A DNA stretch of 64,000 bases, taken from contig CAVULE010000015.1 of assembly GCA_963742315.1 (NCBI GenBank), positions 372,001 to 436,000 on the forward strand, read 5' to 3'. Source of the stretch: AV69 sp963742315. Lineage in GTDB: Bacteria > Verrucomicrobiota > Verrucomicrobiia > Chthoniobacterales > UBA10450. Under the pieces are notes generated by a model, which was not told the DNA's origin, did no database searches, and saw only the letters and a list, made by a program, of their open reading frames with translations. A program made the position numbers and the translations under genes. Of the stretch, positions 24,220 to 31,612 are shown piece after piece (positions within the stretch are counted from its first letter, which is position 1; every line of letters starts with the position of its first letter).

Positions 24220-24630
24220 ATGAGAAAAAATCCGCTGAACAAAGGTATTATAATGGAGAACGCTGGTGGGATTGGGACGGTGACCTCTGAGATGGTTGAA
24301 GCCCGCGCGCGCGAGTTAGCCGCGATTAACGGTCGTCCTTCTTCCGAACCGTCGGAGGCTGACTATCAACAAGCCAAACGTGAGCTGACAGGAGACGCGG
24401 AAATGGATCCGCAAGAAGAGAGTAGTGAATCCGTACCCGATTCGGAGGGTTGGGATTTCGTGCCCGGCTCAACGGGACGGCAAGCAGCAGACTCCCTCGG
24501 AGAAGATGAAGATGCCGAGGGACGGAGCGAAAGTGCCCAGATGTTCGAGGAAGGCGTCAGCGAAGCGGAGCACGATCAAATGCGTCAGGCATCCCGGGCG
24601 CAGGAGGAGACCGACGAACCAGAGCCATAA
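24220..24630 (+). CDS. Acidic DUF2934-like protein
   Basis: A 136-residue, strongly acidic protein without signal or membrane segment. Its N-terminal part, MVEARARELAAINGRP followed by SEADYQQAKRELTG, resembles the DUF2934 helix pair (xRARELAxxxGRPxxxxxxxWxxAxRELxx). The remainder is a Glu/Asp/Ser-rich disordered tail (EESSESVPDSEGWDFVPGST and further). I recall near-identical acidic proteins from soil Verrucomicrobiota, all of unknown function. A second possible start is ATG 24253. The last 75 bp occur again at 25923-25998, so a copy of the locus once existed nearby. Confidence 0.75.
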   Translation: MRKNPLNKGIIMENAGGIGTVTSEMVEARARELAAINGRPSSEPSEADYQQAKRELTGDAEMDPQEESSESVPDSEGWDFVPGSTGRQAADSLGEDEDAEGRSESAQMFEEGVSEAEHDQMRQASRAQEETDEPEP

Positions 24631-24759
24631 AAGCTACGGTAGCTGGGCGATTGACGCTCACCGAGTGTAATGTCGATGTCGCGATGCCACTCATCCCGCG
24701 GCGCCAGATGCCTGCTACCTCGGCGGCGACCACTAGCTGGCATTTCCATCCTATAAAAC

Positions 24760-24924
24760 ATGAACGCAGCCAGTTCATCGGACGACATTGCTGACAAGGC
24801 TCCACATGCGAACTTCAGCCTCGACGGTAAATCGGCCCTCGTCACTGGCGCGGCGCGTGGGATCGGCTTCGACGAGCCGTGTTCTACCATAGCGATCGTC
24901 TGCTTATCGGCTGAAAGCTGCTAG
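24760..24924 (+). pseudogene. SDR stub truncated right after the cofactor motif
   Basis: ATG 24760 opens a 54-residue frame: MNAASSSDDIADKAPHANFS, then LDGKSALVTGAARGIG, the start of a classical SDR with its TGxxxGIG motif. Homology ends at about 24868 and is followed by FDEPCSTIAIVCLSAES and a stop. All catalytic parts are missing, so this is a dead 5-prime fragment left by deletion or recombination. In another frame the downstream bases read AVFYHSDRLLIG and a stop, perhaps a scrap of a different gene. Confidence 0.7.
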
Positions 24925-24988
24925 ATGTTCTTCGGCAATTGAGCGCGAGCTTGCCAGCCGCAGCTAAATCCGGAGATGATTAGCGGCC

Positions 24989-25492
24989 ATGAAACTCTGG
25001 ACCTGGAAACGGGAGAACCTTCCGTCGCTATCGCACGCTTTCCGGACCGCGCTTGCGGCGACGATCGCGATATTACTCGGGCGGCTAGTAGGATTGCCTG
25101 AAGCATACTGGGCTGCGATCGCCACAGTCGTGGTCATGCAATCACCTCTGGGCACGACGGTGCCATTGGCGATCGAGCGGATCGTCGCGAGCGCGCTGGG
25201 TGCAGCGATCGGAGCAATGGAATCGACCTTCTTCGGCGCAAACCTCTTCGTATTCGCGCTGGCGATGCTTCTTCTCGGGCTGATATCGTTTGTGCTTCGC
25301 TTGGAAAAGGTGGGCTATAGCTACGCTTGCATCACGCTGGTGATCATCGTGATGATTCCGCGCGCAGTGACGCCATGGATTGCTGCAGCGCATCGCTTCG
25401 CCGAAGTCTCGCTCGGAATTCTGACGGCGCTCGCAGTGGTGGGCGTCTGGCGGGAAGAGCAGAGGCTTTTCGAAAACACGACCGCCAGATAA
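24989..25492 (+). CDS. FUSC-family (aromatic acid exporter-like) membrane protein
   Basis: A 167-residue protein with HAFRTALAATIAILLGRLVG at the N-terminus. It is followed by four to five further membrane segments (EAYWAAIATVVVMQSPLG, LGAAIGAMESTFFGAN, VFALAMLLLGLISFVLRL, YACITLVIIVMIP, VSLGILTALAVVGVW). This is the single-copy, short membrane half of the FUSC/ArAE family (PF13515), which in long forms exports aromatic carboxylates. Short versions probably assemble as oligomers. The C-terminus WREEQRLFENTTAR is cytosolic. No partner adaptor gene is adjacent. Confidence 0.82.
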   Translation: MKLWTWKRENLPSLSHAFRTALAATIAILLGRLVGLPEAYWAAIATVVVMQSPLGTTVPLAIERIVASALGAAIGAMESTFFGANLFVFALAMLLLGLISFVLRLEKVGYSYACITLVIIVMIPRAVTPWIAAAHRFAEVSLGILTALAVVGVWREEQRLFENTTAR

Positions 25493-25731
25493 CAAACAGC
25501 AGACTCTTAGTGAGAGAGGTTTACCTTTACAAAAATCCACGAGTTCGTGGCCGCGCAGCGACGTTTCCGCTGGAAGCAGGTTCTGTATATCCGAAGGTCC
25601 TTAGGCAAATCGCGAGTCCCTTGTTGATTCCACTGTAGCGTGGAGATCTCGCAATGGTGTGAGCGATACTGGCTGAACTTCTCAGAGAGGATAGCTGAAG
25701 AGACTTAACCTTTTGCCTCAAAGGAGGGATT

Positions 25732-25881
25732 ATGAAATCCCACCCTCGCGCCATGGCAGTGCAATTCACGCAGGAATAGTTTAGCGGTGCAATGATAGTT
25801 CCGATGGTAATCGCGTTCAGTTTGACTATTTTGTTGTTCGGCTTCGAATCGGGTTCGGGGGAACGGACCAAATCGATGTAA
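25732..25881 (+). pseudogene. Small membrane protein frame interrupted by an amber codon
   Basis: AAGGAGG, a near-perfect ribosome site, lies 4 nt before ATG 25732. The frame reads MKSHPRAMAVQFTQE, a TAG at 25777-25779, then FSGAMIVPMVIAFSLTILLF and a short polar tail ending at 25881. Without the stop it is a 49-residue protein with one membrane helix. The strong ribosome site and the hydrophobic segment in the same frame argue for a former small membrane protein killed by a point mutation, in a stretch otherwise full of fragments. A genuine 15-residue leader peptide is the alternative. Confidence 0.45.
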
Positions 25882-25922
25882 TCGCTGATCGGCTTCCACG
25901 CTCGTCGCGCGACTCAGCGCCG

Positions 25923-25998
25923 CGTCAGCGAAGCGGAGCACGATCAAATGCGTCAGGCATCCCAGGCGGACGAGCAGAGCGACGAACCAGAGCCGTAA
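25923..25998 (+). repeat. Duplicated 3-prime end of the acidic DUF2934-like gene
   Basis: Bases 25923-25998 match 24555-24630, the tail of the acidic gene, with only a few changes (GTCAGCGAAGCGGAGCACGA through GACGAACCAGAGCCGTAA). No 5-prime part of the gene accompanies it. It is a 75-bp orphan fragment 1.4 kb from its source, in the same orientation. Confidence 0.85.
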
Positions 25999-26095
25999 CT
26001 CGCGCGCGTGTGCCCAGCGCGACTTCCGCGCCTCGTGCTTGCCAAGTGCGAAGCCGCGGCGCGCTCCTGTTTTACGCACTTTTACGTGGCCTCGC

Positions 26096-26162
26096 CTATC
26101 CCGCTGCTTGCCCCGTGATAACGACGACCTTGTCTTTGATTCCCTGCATGAAGTTTTGTTTT
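26096..26162 (-). pseudogene. 5-prime fragment of an SDR gene
   Basis: Read on the minus strand from ATG 26150: MQGIKDKVVVITG, then after a one-base loss ASSGIGEAT and a stop. The DNA, including about 12 bp before the start codon, closely matches 10877-10945, the start of the SDR at 10195-10932. Only the cofactor-binding start survives. Together with the 25923 fragment it shows this stretch was assembled from broken copies of local genes. Confidence 0.7.
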
Positions 26163-26299
26163 CTATCTTCCGCTCGCTCTCGGCTCTCAACCATCAACAC
26201 TCAAGTTCTTCGGAACCCATTATCGCGTCCGGAGTTTACCGTCCACGAAGATTGTAACGAACGCAGCCGCACGCGGCGGATTCTAAAGGCTCGCGGCGA

Positions 26300-26570
26300 C
26301 AATCAACGTTACCGTCACGATGAATTCTGGATCGGAATAGGTCATTGCGTCTGCGCCAAGCGACCTCAACACGTTAAGCTCGTTTCTCAATCTTCGGGTG
26401 GTCGACATCCAGAGTTGCTATCAACTGTGGCGTTCGCGCGGAGCACGTTTCGTCACCGAGCCGAAAGTTCACGAAACGGAGATGCGCTGTTACATACGCG
26501 ATCCGACGGATATCTGATCGAAGTCGGTCAAACTACGATCACCGCTATGCCGCTTGAGTTGTATCGTTGA
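26300..26570 (+). pseudogene. Decayed VOC (glyoxalase/bleomycin-resistance) protein
   Basis: A plus frame at about 26364-26505 reads SSFLNLRVVDIQSCYQLWRS, RGARFVTEPKVHETEMRCYI and RDP. The expected closing strand DGYLIEVGQTT then continues in the next frame (about 26500-26540), one extra base apart. These are the second-half motifs of VOC proteins, including the metal-ligand glutamate in LIEVGQ. No clean N-terminal half or start is seen upstream of 26300. It abuts the stop codon of the outer-membrane barrel gene on the other strand. Confidence 0.65.
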
Positions 26571-26572
26571 AC

Positions 26573-27520
26573 TCAAAACTCGTACGCAACCGTGGCCTTG
26601 ACTGAGACCGGCGCCGCGATCTGATTTCCCACAAAGTTTTGATATACCGGAACCTCGGCATCGGCATAGAACTTCAACGGGTGAACATCCAATTCGAATC
26701 CTGGTGAGATGAGAACACGTTGAAAACCCGAAGCGACCGGATGGGAGGACGCGCCGCCGCCATCGCTGGTCCGCTCGGAAATGATTACCTGCGCAACCGG
26801 AGAAATCTTGGCCCAACCTATTCTCCAACCGCCGTAATACATTCCGAGGGCGCTATCCAACTCCAAGCCTGGCCGATAGTGCTCCTGCGTTAGCACTGGA
26901 AGATCGAGCTCAGTTTGGGCGAACCAATACAGCCTTGCTCGAAGGCTCACGTGATGACGATAAAAGCCGCCCATCAGAATGTCCGTACTGCCTGTTCCGA
27001 GCTGGGTATCGCGATCCACCACGTTGGGATCGAACTTGTAATCCCCTGTCGGTAGCTTCACACCTAAATTCACACCAGCCGAGAGGTCGGCAGAAAATCC
27101 GGTGTAAAGACCTTCAATCCGCACGTCGCCAAGCTGATTCCAGCGCTCCGTGACGATTTTCCCCGAATCGATCTTGGTCGTGAAAGATCGAAAATCGTAC
27201 GGGGCCTCTAGCTGAATGCCCCAGCTTGCGTTGAACAGATATTGCAGGCCGAAATCGGTGAAGTGTGTCTTAATTTCCTTATCGTCGTTGTGCGAAGCAG
27301 GCGCAGTCGAAGTGCCACTCCAGTTCTGGTTTTGGTCCTGAAAATCGTAGTCGACGAAAACCATGCCACCGGGCTGGTTCGGAAACATCGAGCTGGTCGC
27401 AACCTCGAAAACGTCGCAACCGCAGGCGCAACCCAGGGCGCCGTTGACAGACGCGAGCATCGCTAATGCGATTACATACGAAGTCAATCCAATCGAAAAA
27501 TGTTGATAGAATCTTTGCAT
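26573..27520 (-). CDS. Outer-membrane beta-barrel protein
   Basis: From ATG 27520 (preceded by GGAGG) the 315-residue protein has a signal peptide ending at about NGALG, then a CACGCDVFEV motif, then alternating strands typical of a barrel: GGMVFVDYDFQDQNQNW, GLQYLFNASWGIQLEAPYDF, VRIEGLYTGFSADLSAGVNL, and a final strand ending in phenylalanine (VKATVAYEF). A terminal Phe is the Bam recognition signal of outer-membrane proteins. The layout resembles the phenol-degradation MetA-like transporter family. The four N-terminal cysteines (CACGC) could bind metal. The small HPCxLCK protein lies upstream on the same strand, 116 bp away, so a metal-related operon is possible. Confidence 0.82.
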   Translation of the reverse strand: MQRFYQHFSIGLTSYVIALAMLASVNGALGCACGCDVFEVATSSMFPNQPGGMVFVDYDFQDQNQNWSGTSTAPASHNDDKEIKTHFTDFGLQYLFNASWGIQLEAPYDFRSFTTKIDSGKIVTERWNQLGDVRIEGLYTGFSADLSAGVNLGVKLPTGDYKFDPNVVDRDTQLGTGSTDILMGGFYRHHVSLRARLYWFAQTELDLPVLTQEHYRPGLELDSALGMYYGGWRIGWAKISPVAQVIISERTSDGGGASSHPVASGFQRVLISPGFELDVHPLKFYADAEVPVYQNFVGNQIAAPVSVKATVAYEF

Positions 27521-27636
27521 AAAGTTCCTCCAGAGTTCTGGGCCGGGTCGGCGCAAAGGACGCCCTGCCCGAGTGAATGCGAAGCAAGCGGCGGATCGTG
27601 CACCCGCACGGCGCCGTTTCTCTTTCGCCTTTGGAC

Positions 27637-28017
27637 TTAGACGCCCTGCCGACGAGGAGGAGGCGAAGGCGGCTGTTGCCAGCCGCAGATCGATACGCTG
27701 ATCAAATCCGGATATTTGAAGGGAACAAAAGTGGCCCGCAAAAAGAGTCGGCTCGTCGTGCAGAACAAGTCTGGCTTACCGGTCGACGTTTGCCTATCCT
27801 GCTTCTTTTCGGTGTCTCTGGCTTTTGTGATGTGCTTGCAGAGATCACAGGGATGACCTCCGTCAAATGTCTGCGCAATCGCCTGCGTAAAAGAACAATG
27901 CTGCGAATAATTAGCAACCATCCGCGTCCAGGCGACCGATTGCAGGCAAACCCAGTGGCCGCCGACCGAAAGACAGAGCGCCAATACGATGACACACCGG
28001 CCAGTTCGAGCGAACAT
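27637..28017 (-). CDS. Small exported protein with HPCxLCK motif
   Basis: From ATG 28017 the protein is 126 residues. It has one N-terminal hydrophobic segment (CVIVLALCLSVGGHWVCLQS), then VAWTRMVANYSQHCSFTQAI, then the motif FDGGHPCDLCKHITKARDTE, a basic stretch and a Pro-rich end. I recall HPCxLCK proteins of this size, with the same LQSVAW start, from Verrucomicrobiota; they resemble DUF2946-type small cysteine proteins. The two cysteines plus His suggest metal or redox binding in the periplasm. An in-frame TTG (28053) is the alternative start. It is upstream of the outer-membrane barrel gene, which also begins with a cysteine cluster. Confidence 0.7.
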   Translation of the reverse strand: MFARTGRCVIVLALCLSVGGHWVCLQSVAWTRMVANYSQHCSFTQAIAQTFDGGHPCDLCKHITKARDTEKKQDRQTSTGKPDLFCTTSRLFLRATFVPFKYPDLISVSICGWQQPPSPPPRRQGV

Positions 28018-28140
28018 CCAAGGCAGGCTACGGGGTTGCGGGCGGAGTGTCAATGCGAGCGGCGTCTGGCTTTGCGGCAGGCATCCAGCCTAATGAGATG
28101 ACCTACCTGAGTTGGACTCTGCCGTACGAACGGTGAACTG

Positions 28141-28765
28141 TTACTTCCCATACGCCTGGGCAATCTGGCCAACCAGCTTGGCCCAGGGCATGTCCATGGC
28201 CCCGTAAACCTCGCCGGCCTCCGGTCGCGCATTGTCCTTGAGGATTTCCACCATCAAGGTCGCGTAGTCGGAGAGTATGACGCCGGCCTGCAGCATGCGC
28301 AGCAACCCGACCTGGCGCTTGGTCTCGCTGAACGTTCCCGAGGCATCGACCGCCACATAGGCGTCGAGCCCCTTGCCTACGGCAGTAATGGCCGGAAAGG
28401 CCGCGCAGACTTCGAGAGATATGCCGGCGAAGATCAGCTTCTTGCGGTCGGACGCCACGATGGCGCGAGCCACGCGCTCGTCGTCGAAGGCGTTGACCGA
28501 CGAGCGATCGATGATCTCGACGCCTGGCAGCGCCTCCACGAGTTCGGGGAACGTCGGTCCCCACATAGCTGTCGCGCGCCGTCGTGGTAACGATGATCGG
28601 CAGCTTCAGCGCCTTGGCCGCTTTGGCCAGGGCCACCACGTTGTGTTTCAGCTCACCGGTCGAATAATCACGGACGCCGGTCATGAGGCCGACCTGATGA
28701 TCGACGAGAACGAGCGCCGCATTTTCGGAGGTGAGGGGCTCGTAGGGGCGGATTTGATTAGTCAT
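28141..28765 (-). pseudogene. Isochorismatase-family hydrolase, one-base frameshift
   Basis: The first frame from ATG 28765 reads ENAALVLVDHQVGLMTGVRD (catalytic Asp) to IIVTTTARDS. The rest, MWGPTFPELVEALPGVEIID, KKLIFAGISLEVCAAFPAI with the nucleophile Cys, and AGVILSDYATLMVEIL, reads in another frame to 28141. One extra T near 28567 explains the break; repaired, the protein is about 208 residues, normal for YcaC-like hydrolases. GC content and codon choice look higher than in neighbours such as the barrel gene, hinting at transfer together with the divergent TetR gene. Confidence 0.8.
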
Positions 28766-28832
28766 TACATTCTCCTTTTTGAGTTGATGGTGGTTTTCAG
28801 TCAGCCACGCGCGCTGACCATTTAATTTCCTT

Positions 28833-28897
28833 TACGTTCCGTTCTTATAATAAGACGGGCGATGCCCGTGTCAATTGACTTTACGCTACGTTTCGTT
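28833..28897. promoter_or_regulatory. Direct repeat TACGTTYCGTT between isochorismatase and tetR
   Basis: TACGTTCCGTT (28833-28843) and TACGTTTCGTT (28887-28897) are direct repeats 54 bp apart in the divergent promoter region. A TTGACT (28875-28880) with TAAACT 16 bp further could serve the tetR gene. TetR operators are usually palindromes, so assignment as operators is only inferred from position. Confidence 0.4.
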
Positions 28898-28909
28898 AAA
28901 CTTATCCCG

Positions 28910-29534
28910 ATGAAGAAAAATTCGCTTCCCGCTGTCCGCAAAGGCCGGCCGCCTCGGCAAACGGCCGAATCGCATGCCGCCATCATGGATGCGGTCTACG
29001 CCTTGCTTCAGAAAGAAGTCCGTCCGCGACTTGACCATGGAAGAGGTCGCCAAGCGGGCCAAGGTCGGCAAACCCACCCTGTATAAATGGTGGCCGACCA
29101 AGGCGACCTTGGTGTTGGCCATGCTCTGCGAGCGAATGGCTCCCAACCTGGAGAAGCCGACGGTCCTGACCGCGGAAGAGTCCCTCCGCTTTCGCGTGCG
29201 GCGGTTGATCGATGCGTTCAACGGACCTTTCGGCAAGATTGTGGCCGGGCTAATCGCCGAGGGCCAGAGCGAGCCAGCCATTCTCCAGGAGTTCTTTGAC
29301 CGATGGGTTAGTCCCCGGCGGAATGCTACGATCGCCGATCTGCAGCGAGGCAAGAATGCAGGCGAGTTGCGGTCGGAGACAGAACCTGAACTGCTGAACG
29401 ACGCAATCTTTGGCGCAATCTATTACCGCATGTTATTGCACTCGGGCCCGTTGACCAGGCGGTTCGGCGAGGAATTGGTCGAGCACATCCTCCGTGGGCA
29501 CCGTTCGGGTCGTGGCAAAGGTCGCTCGGATTGA
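28910..29534 (+). pseudogene. TetR-family regulator, one-base frameshift
   Basis: ATG 28910 opens MKKNSLPAVRKGRPPRQTAE and helix 1 (SHAAIMDAVYALLQKE). The remainder of the winged DNA-binding domain, SVRDLTMEEVAKRAKVGKPT then LYKWWPTKATLVLAML, reads in the next frame through the TetR_C-type ligand domain to 29534. The shift lies near 29015. Rejoined, it is about 207 residues. It is divergent from the isochorismatase, itself frameshifted, a common pairing in which the regulator represses the hydrolase. The repressor cannot be made as written unless frameshifting or a sequence error is involved. Confidence 0.8.
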
Positions 29535-29914
29535 TCGCTGATTTTGCTCGTACCTGGGCCGGAAAGAAGATAAAGAGCATCCAAGAGAAAGCTTTGGAAG
29601 CCTTGCAAGAGTATTCGTGGCCTGGCAACGTCCGCGAGCTGCAGAACGTAATCGAACGGTCGCTCATCATCGGTGAAACGAACGAGTTCTCGATTGATAA
29701 AAGTTGGTTCTCGAGCGAGTCACAACCGGCCAGGTCGCCCGCAGTCAATCAGACTTCTTCTGAGCGGACGCGCATCGAAGCAGCGCTTGGGCAAAGTAAT
29801 GGAAAAGTCTCCGAAGCACATGGCGCCGCGGCCAGGCTGGGCATGCCACCTTCAACTCTCGAATCCAGAATTCGCTCTCTAAAAATTAACAAATTCCAGT
29901 TCAAGGAAGTTTAG
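29531..29914 (+). pseudogene. C-terminal remnant of a sigma-54-dependent activator
   Basis: The frame reads FARTWAGKKIKSIQEKALEA, LQEYSWPGNVRELQNVIERS, LIIGETNEFSIDKSWF, a linker, and a Fis-type helix-turn-helix (RIEAALGQSNGKVSEAHGAA, ARLGMPPSTLESRI). This is the end of the AAA+ domain (the WPGNVRELQN sensor-II block) plus DNA-binding domain of an NtrC/FhlA-like enhancer-binding protein. Walker A, the GAFTGA loop and any sensor domain are absent; upstream bases belong to the tetR remnant, whose stop overlaps. It is therefore a truncated leftover. Confidence 0.8.
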
Positions 29915-30018
29915 TGCGCCTTGTCGGATGCGCTTGAAAGACGCTGTAGAAGACCCCAAACCGCGCAGTGAAGCCGTGAAAGAACACCTTCGTTGCATTG
30001 TCGATGTTCGGATCGCGA

Positions 30019-30050
30019 GGTCGCGGGTTCGAGCCCTGTAGGCTCCGGGA
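30019..30050 (+). other. tRNA 3-prime-end-like sequence
   Basis: GGTCGCGGGTTCGAGCCCTG and the following TAGGCTCCG form a T-arm-like stem-loop (GCGGG-TTCGAGC-CCTGT) followed by an acceptor-like strand. No matching 5-prime acceptor, D-arm or anticodon arm lies in the preceding 80 bases, so it is not a tRNA gene. It may be a relic of a tRNA 3-prime end left by site-specific integration. The string GTAGGCTCCG recurs at 38286-38295. Confidence 0.35.
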
Positions 30051-30172
30051 TAAGTCGCGGAAGTCACGATGGATTTTGATTCTGCCAACATTTAGCATTG
30101 TCCAGTGATCGATGAAACGCTGATTGGGTAGTCATTTCGTTTCACACGATGCCGCCACCAGCAAATCTTTGC

Positions 30173-30320
30173 CTAACGATACCTCGCAAGGTGTCGAACA
30201 AGCCCGCCAAGCACAGAAATGGCCTGTTCGATCTTTGGCGACCATGGCATCCCGCAGCTTAACCGAATAAAGTTAGCAAACTGCATCGGGCGCGCGGAGA
30301 AAAGCCGGCCGCCTGATCAA
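30173..30320 (-). pseudogene. C-terminal remnant of a MocR/GntR-type PLP aminotransferase regulator
   Basis: The minus frame ending at TAG 30173 reads GRLFSARPMQFANFIRLSCG, MPWSPKIEQAISVLGGLVRH, LARYR. The NFIRLSxGxPWSPxIExAI pattern is the extreme C-terminus of the fold-type I aminotransferase domain in MocR-like regulators. It is cut off by a stop near 30315. The rest of this gap (29915-30514) holds no gene; a plus frame with VQHVKIRMGSTMMMMG at about 30455 faintly recalls a VOC strand. Confidence 0.6.
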
Positions 30321-30514
30321 GACGCTTTGGCGGGAAATCCTGCGTGAGGGTTTGCAACCTGAACCAGCGGAGCCAGCGGTCGGACTTCGAAGCGCTCGTC
30401 CAAGCCTGTGAGGAGTTAGGCGTCGAACACGAAGCTCGGACGGGTCACAAAGCCGTTCAGCACGTGAAGATCCGCATGGGCAGCACGATGATGATGATGG
30501 GGACCGGACAGGAG

Positions 30515-30614
30515 CTCCTAAAACCTCCTCCCAACGAATAGCAGAATCGTGCGGAAACGGCAATATAATTGTGATAATAATGAAGTTGTGGAATTGTCGG
30601 TTCTCCGTTACAAA
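30515..30614 (+). repeat. 100-bp direct repeat, copy 1
   Basis: CTCCTAAAACCTCCTCCCAA through TTCTCCGTTACAAA matches 32587-32686 with about seven differences. The copy ends just before the start of the small exported protein gene (30621) and contains TATAAT at 30564-30569. It may carry a promoter or leader. The AT-rich character contrasts with the GC-rich remnants on its left. Confidence 0.9.
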
Positions 30615-30620
30615 GAGAAA

Positions 30621-31103
30621 ATGATTAAGACTATTATCTTATCCATGTGTGTCGCAGCTTCCTCACTTTCGCTTGATGCACGTGCCCAGGATACACTTTC
30701 CCGGGATGCACTTGCCCAGAATGACCGCCAGTATACTGACGGCCCGGTCACTGAGGTGGACTACATACAAGTTGAGTACGGGCATTTTCCAGAGTACATC
30801 GATTGGCTAAATTCGACATGGAAGCCGACCATGGAAGCCATGAAGAAAGCTGGGCTAATCATCGATTACAAGGTCTTCCAGGCCAGTCCAAAATCACCGG
30901 ATCAGCCCAATATATTTTTATATCTCACTTTTAAAAACATGGCGGCTTATGGTGGGAACATCGGCGATAAAGGCGTCGAGCAAGAATATGTGGCCAAGAA
31001 GGTAATCGGTAGCACCGAGTTTCAGAACAAGAAAAGAGTGGAACGGAGTGAATACAGAAAAGTTCTGGGCATTGAATTGATTCGTGAAATTATTTTAAGA
31101 TGA
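30621..31103 (+). CDS. Exported small protein, possible dimeric alpha/beta-barrel fold
   Basis: From ATG 30621 (AAAGAGAAA ahead) the 160-residue protein has a signal peptide (MIKTIILSMCVAASSLSLDA), a short duplicated linker (DTLSRDALAQNDRQ), and a domain with TEVDYIQVEYGHFPEYIDWL, TWKPTMEAMKKAGLIIDYKV and PNIFLYLTFKNMAAYGG. The strand-helix order resembles antibiotic-monooxygenase/EthD-type ferredoxin-like domains, but I cannot name the family. The gene is clearly AT-richer than its surroundings and sits directly behind a repeat shared with the ADOP gene, which suggests recent arrival. Function is unknown. Confidence 0.65.
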   Translation: MIKTIILSMCVAASSLSLDARAQDTLSRDALAQNDRQYTDGPVTEVDYIQVEYGHFPEYIDWLNSTWKPTMEAMKKAGLIIDYKVFQASPKSPDQPNIFLYLTFKNMAAYGGNIGDKGVEQEYVAKKVIGSTEFQNKKRVERSEYRKVLGIELIREIILR

Positions 31104-31143
31104 AATTGTTATACGTGTTCAAAGAGCGATCGATCCGATAAAG

Positions 31144-31500
31144 CCGAACGGGAATCAGATTGCTGTGGCCGAAGGGGACCCGGCCAGCGGCTTCAAGGGC
31201 AACCTCATAGTCGGCAAACGCGCGGTCCGGTGTTTGTTTGCAAGCGAGGCGTCGTATTTGACCGCCGGCCAGATCAGCGCGTTCTGCGATCCGCCGGATT
31301 GGTAACGATCTTCTTGGTTTACACCAGCGACGCGCAGCATTTCGACGTCAGAAAAGCGCTTGCTTCAGGCGGAGCCCTGGAAGACCCGCCTATTGGCGTG
31401 GCAGCAGCGGCATCGCAGGATATCTTCGTGATCTAGATTTGGCCGCACGCCGGTGTGATTGATATCGCGCAGGGCGAGGACATGGGGATGCGGTTGTGAA
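31144..31500 (+). pseudogene. Decayed PhzF-family isomerase
   Basis: Frames at 31144-31310 (QIAVAEGDPASGFKGNLIVG, ASEASYLTAGQISAF), 31300-31436 (TIFLVYTSDAQHFDVRKALA, GGALEDPPIGVAAAAS) and 31450-31500 (VIDIAQGEDMGMRL) together follow the second half of PhzF proteins. That half has YTRDxxxFDxRMF, xxEDPATGSAAAA and QGxEMGRPS in the same order. Stops and shifts separate them and the N-terminal half with the catalytic Glu is absent. An intact PhzF gene lies at 35214-36128. The remaining gap to 31612 shows nothing. Confidence 0.6.
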
Positions 31501-31612
31501 TTCGCGTCGAAATTCTGGCTTGTCGAGGCAGTTCGATTCGAGTCTCAGAGCAGGCCAGAATCATGACCTAACGCAAGTGGATAGAGAGGCTGCAACAGGC
31601 GACGCTCGGCGA

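Noticed and set aside
25777..25779. Pyrrolysine or programmed read-through at TAG
   Set aside because: No pyl genes or stem-loop are visible, and surrounding DNA is full of broken genes, so a nonsense mutation is simpler.
30019..30050. Intact tRNA gene
   Set aside because: Only a T-arm-like hairpin and 3-prime strand are present; no D-arm, anticodon arm or matching 5-prime acceptor strand.
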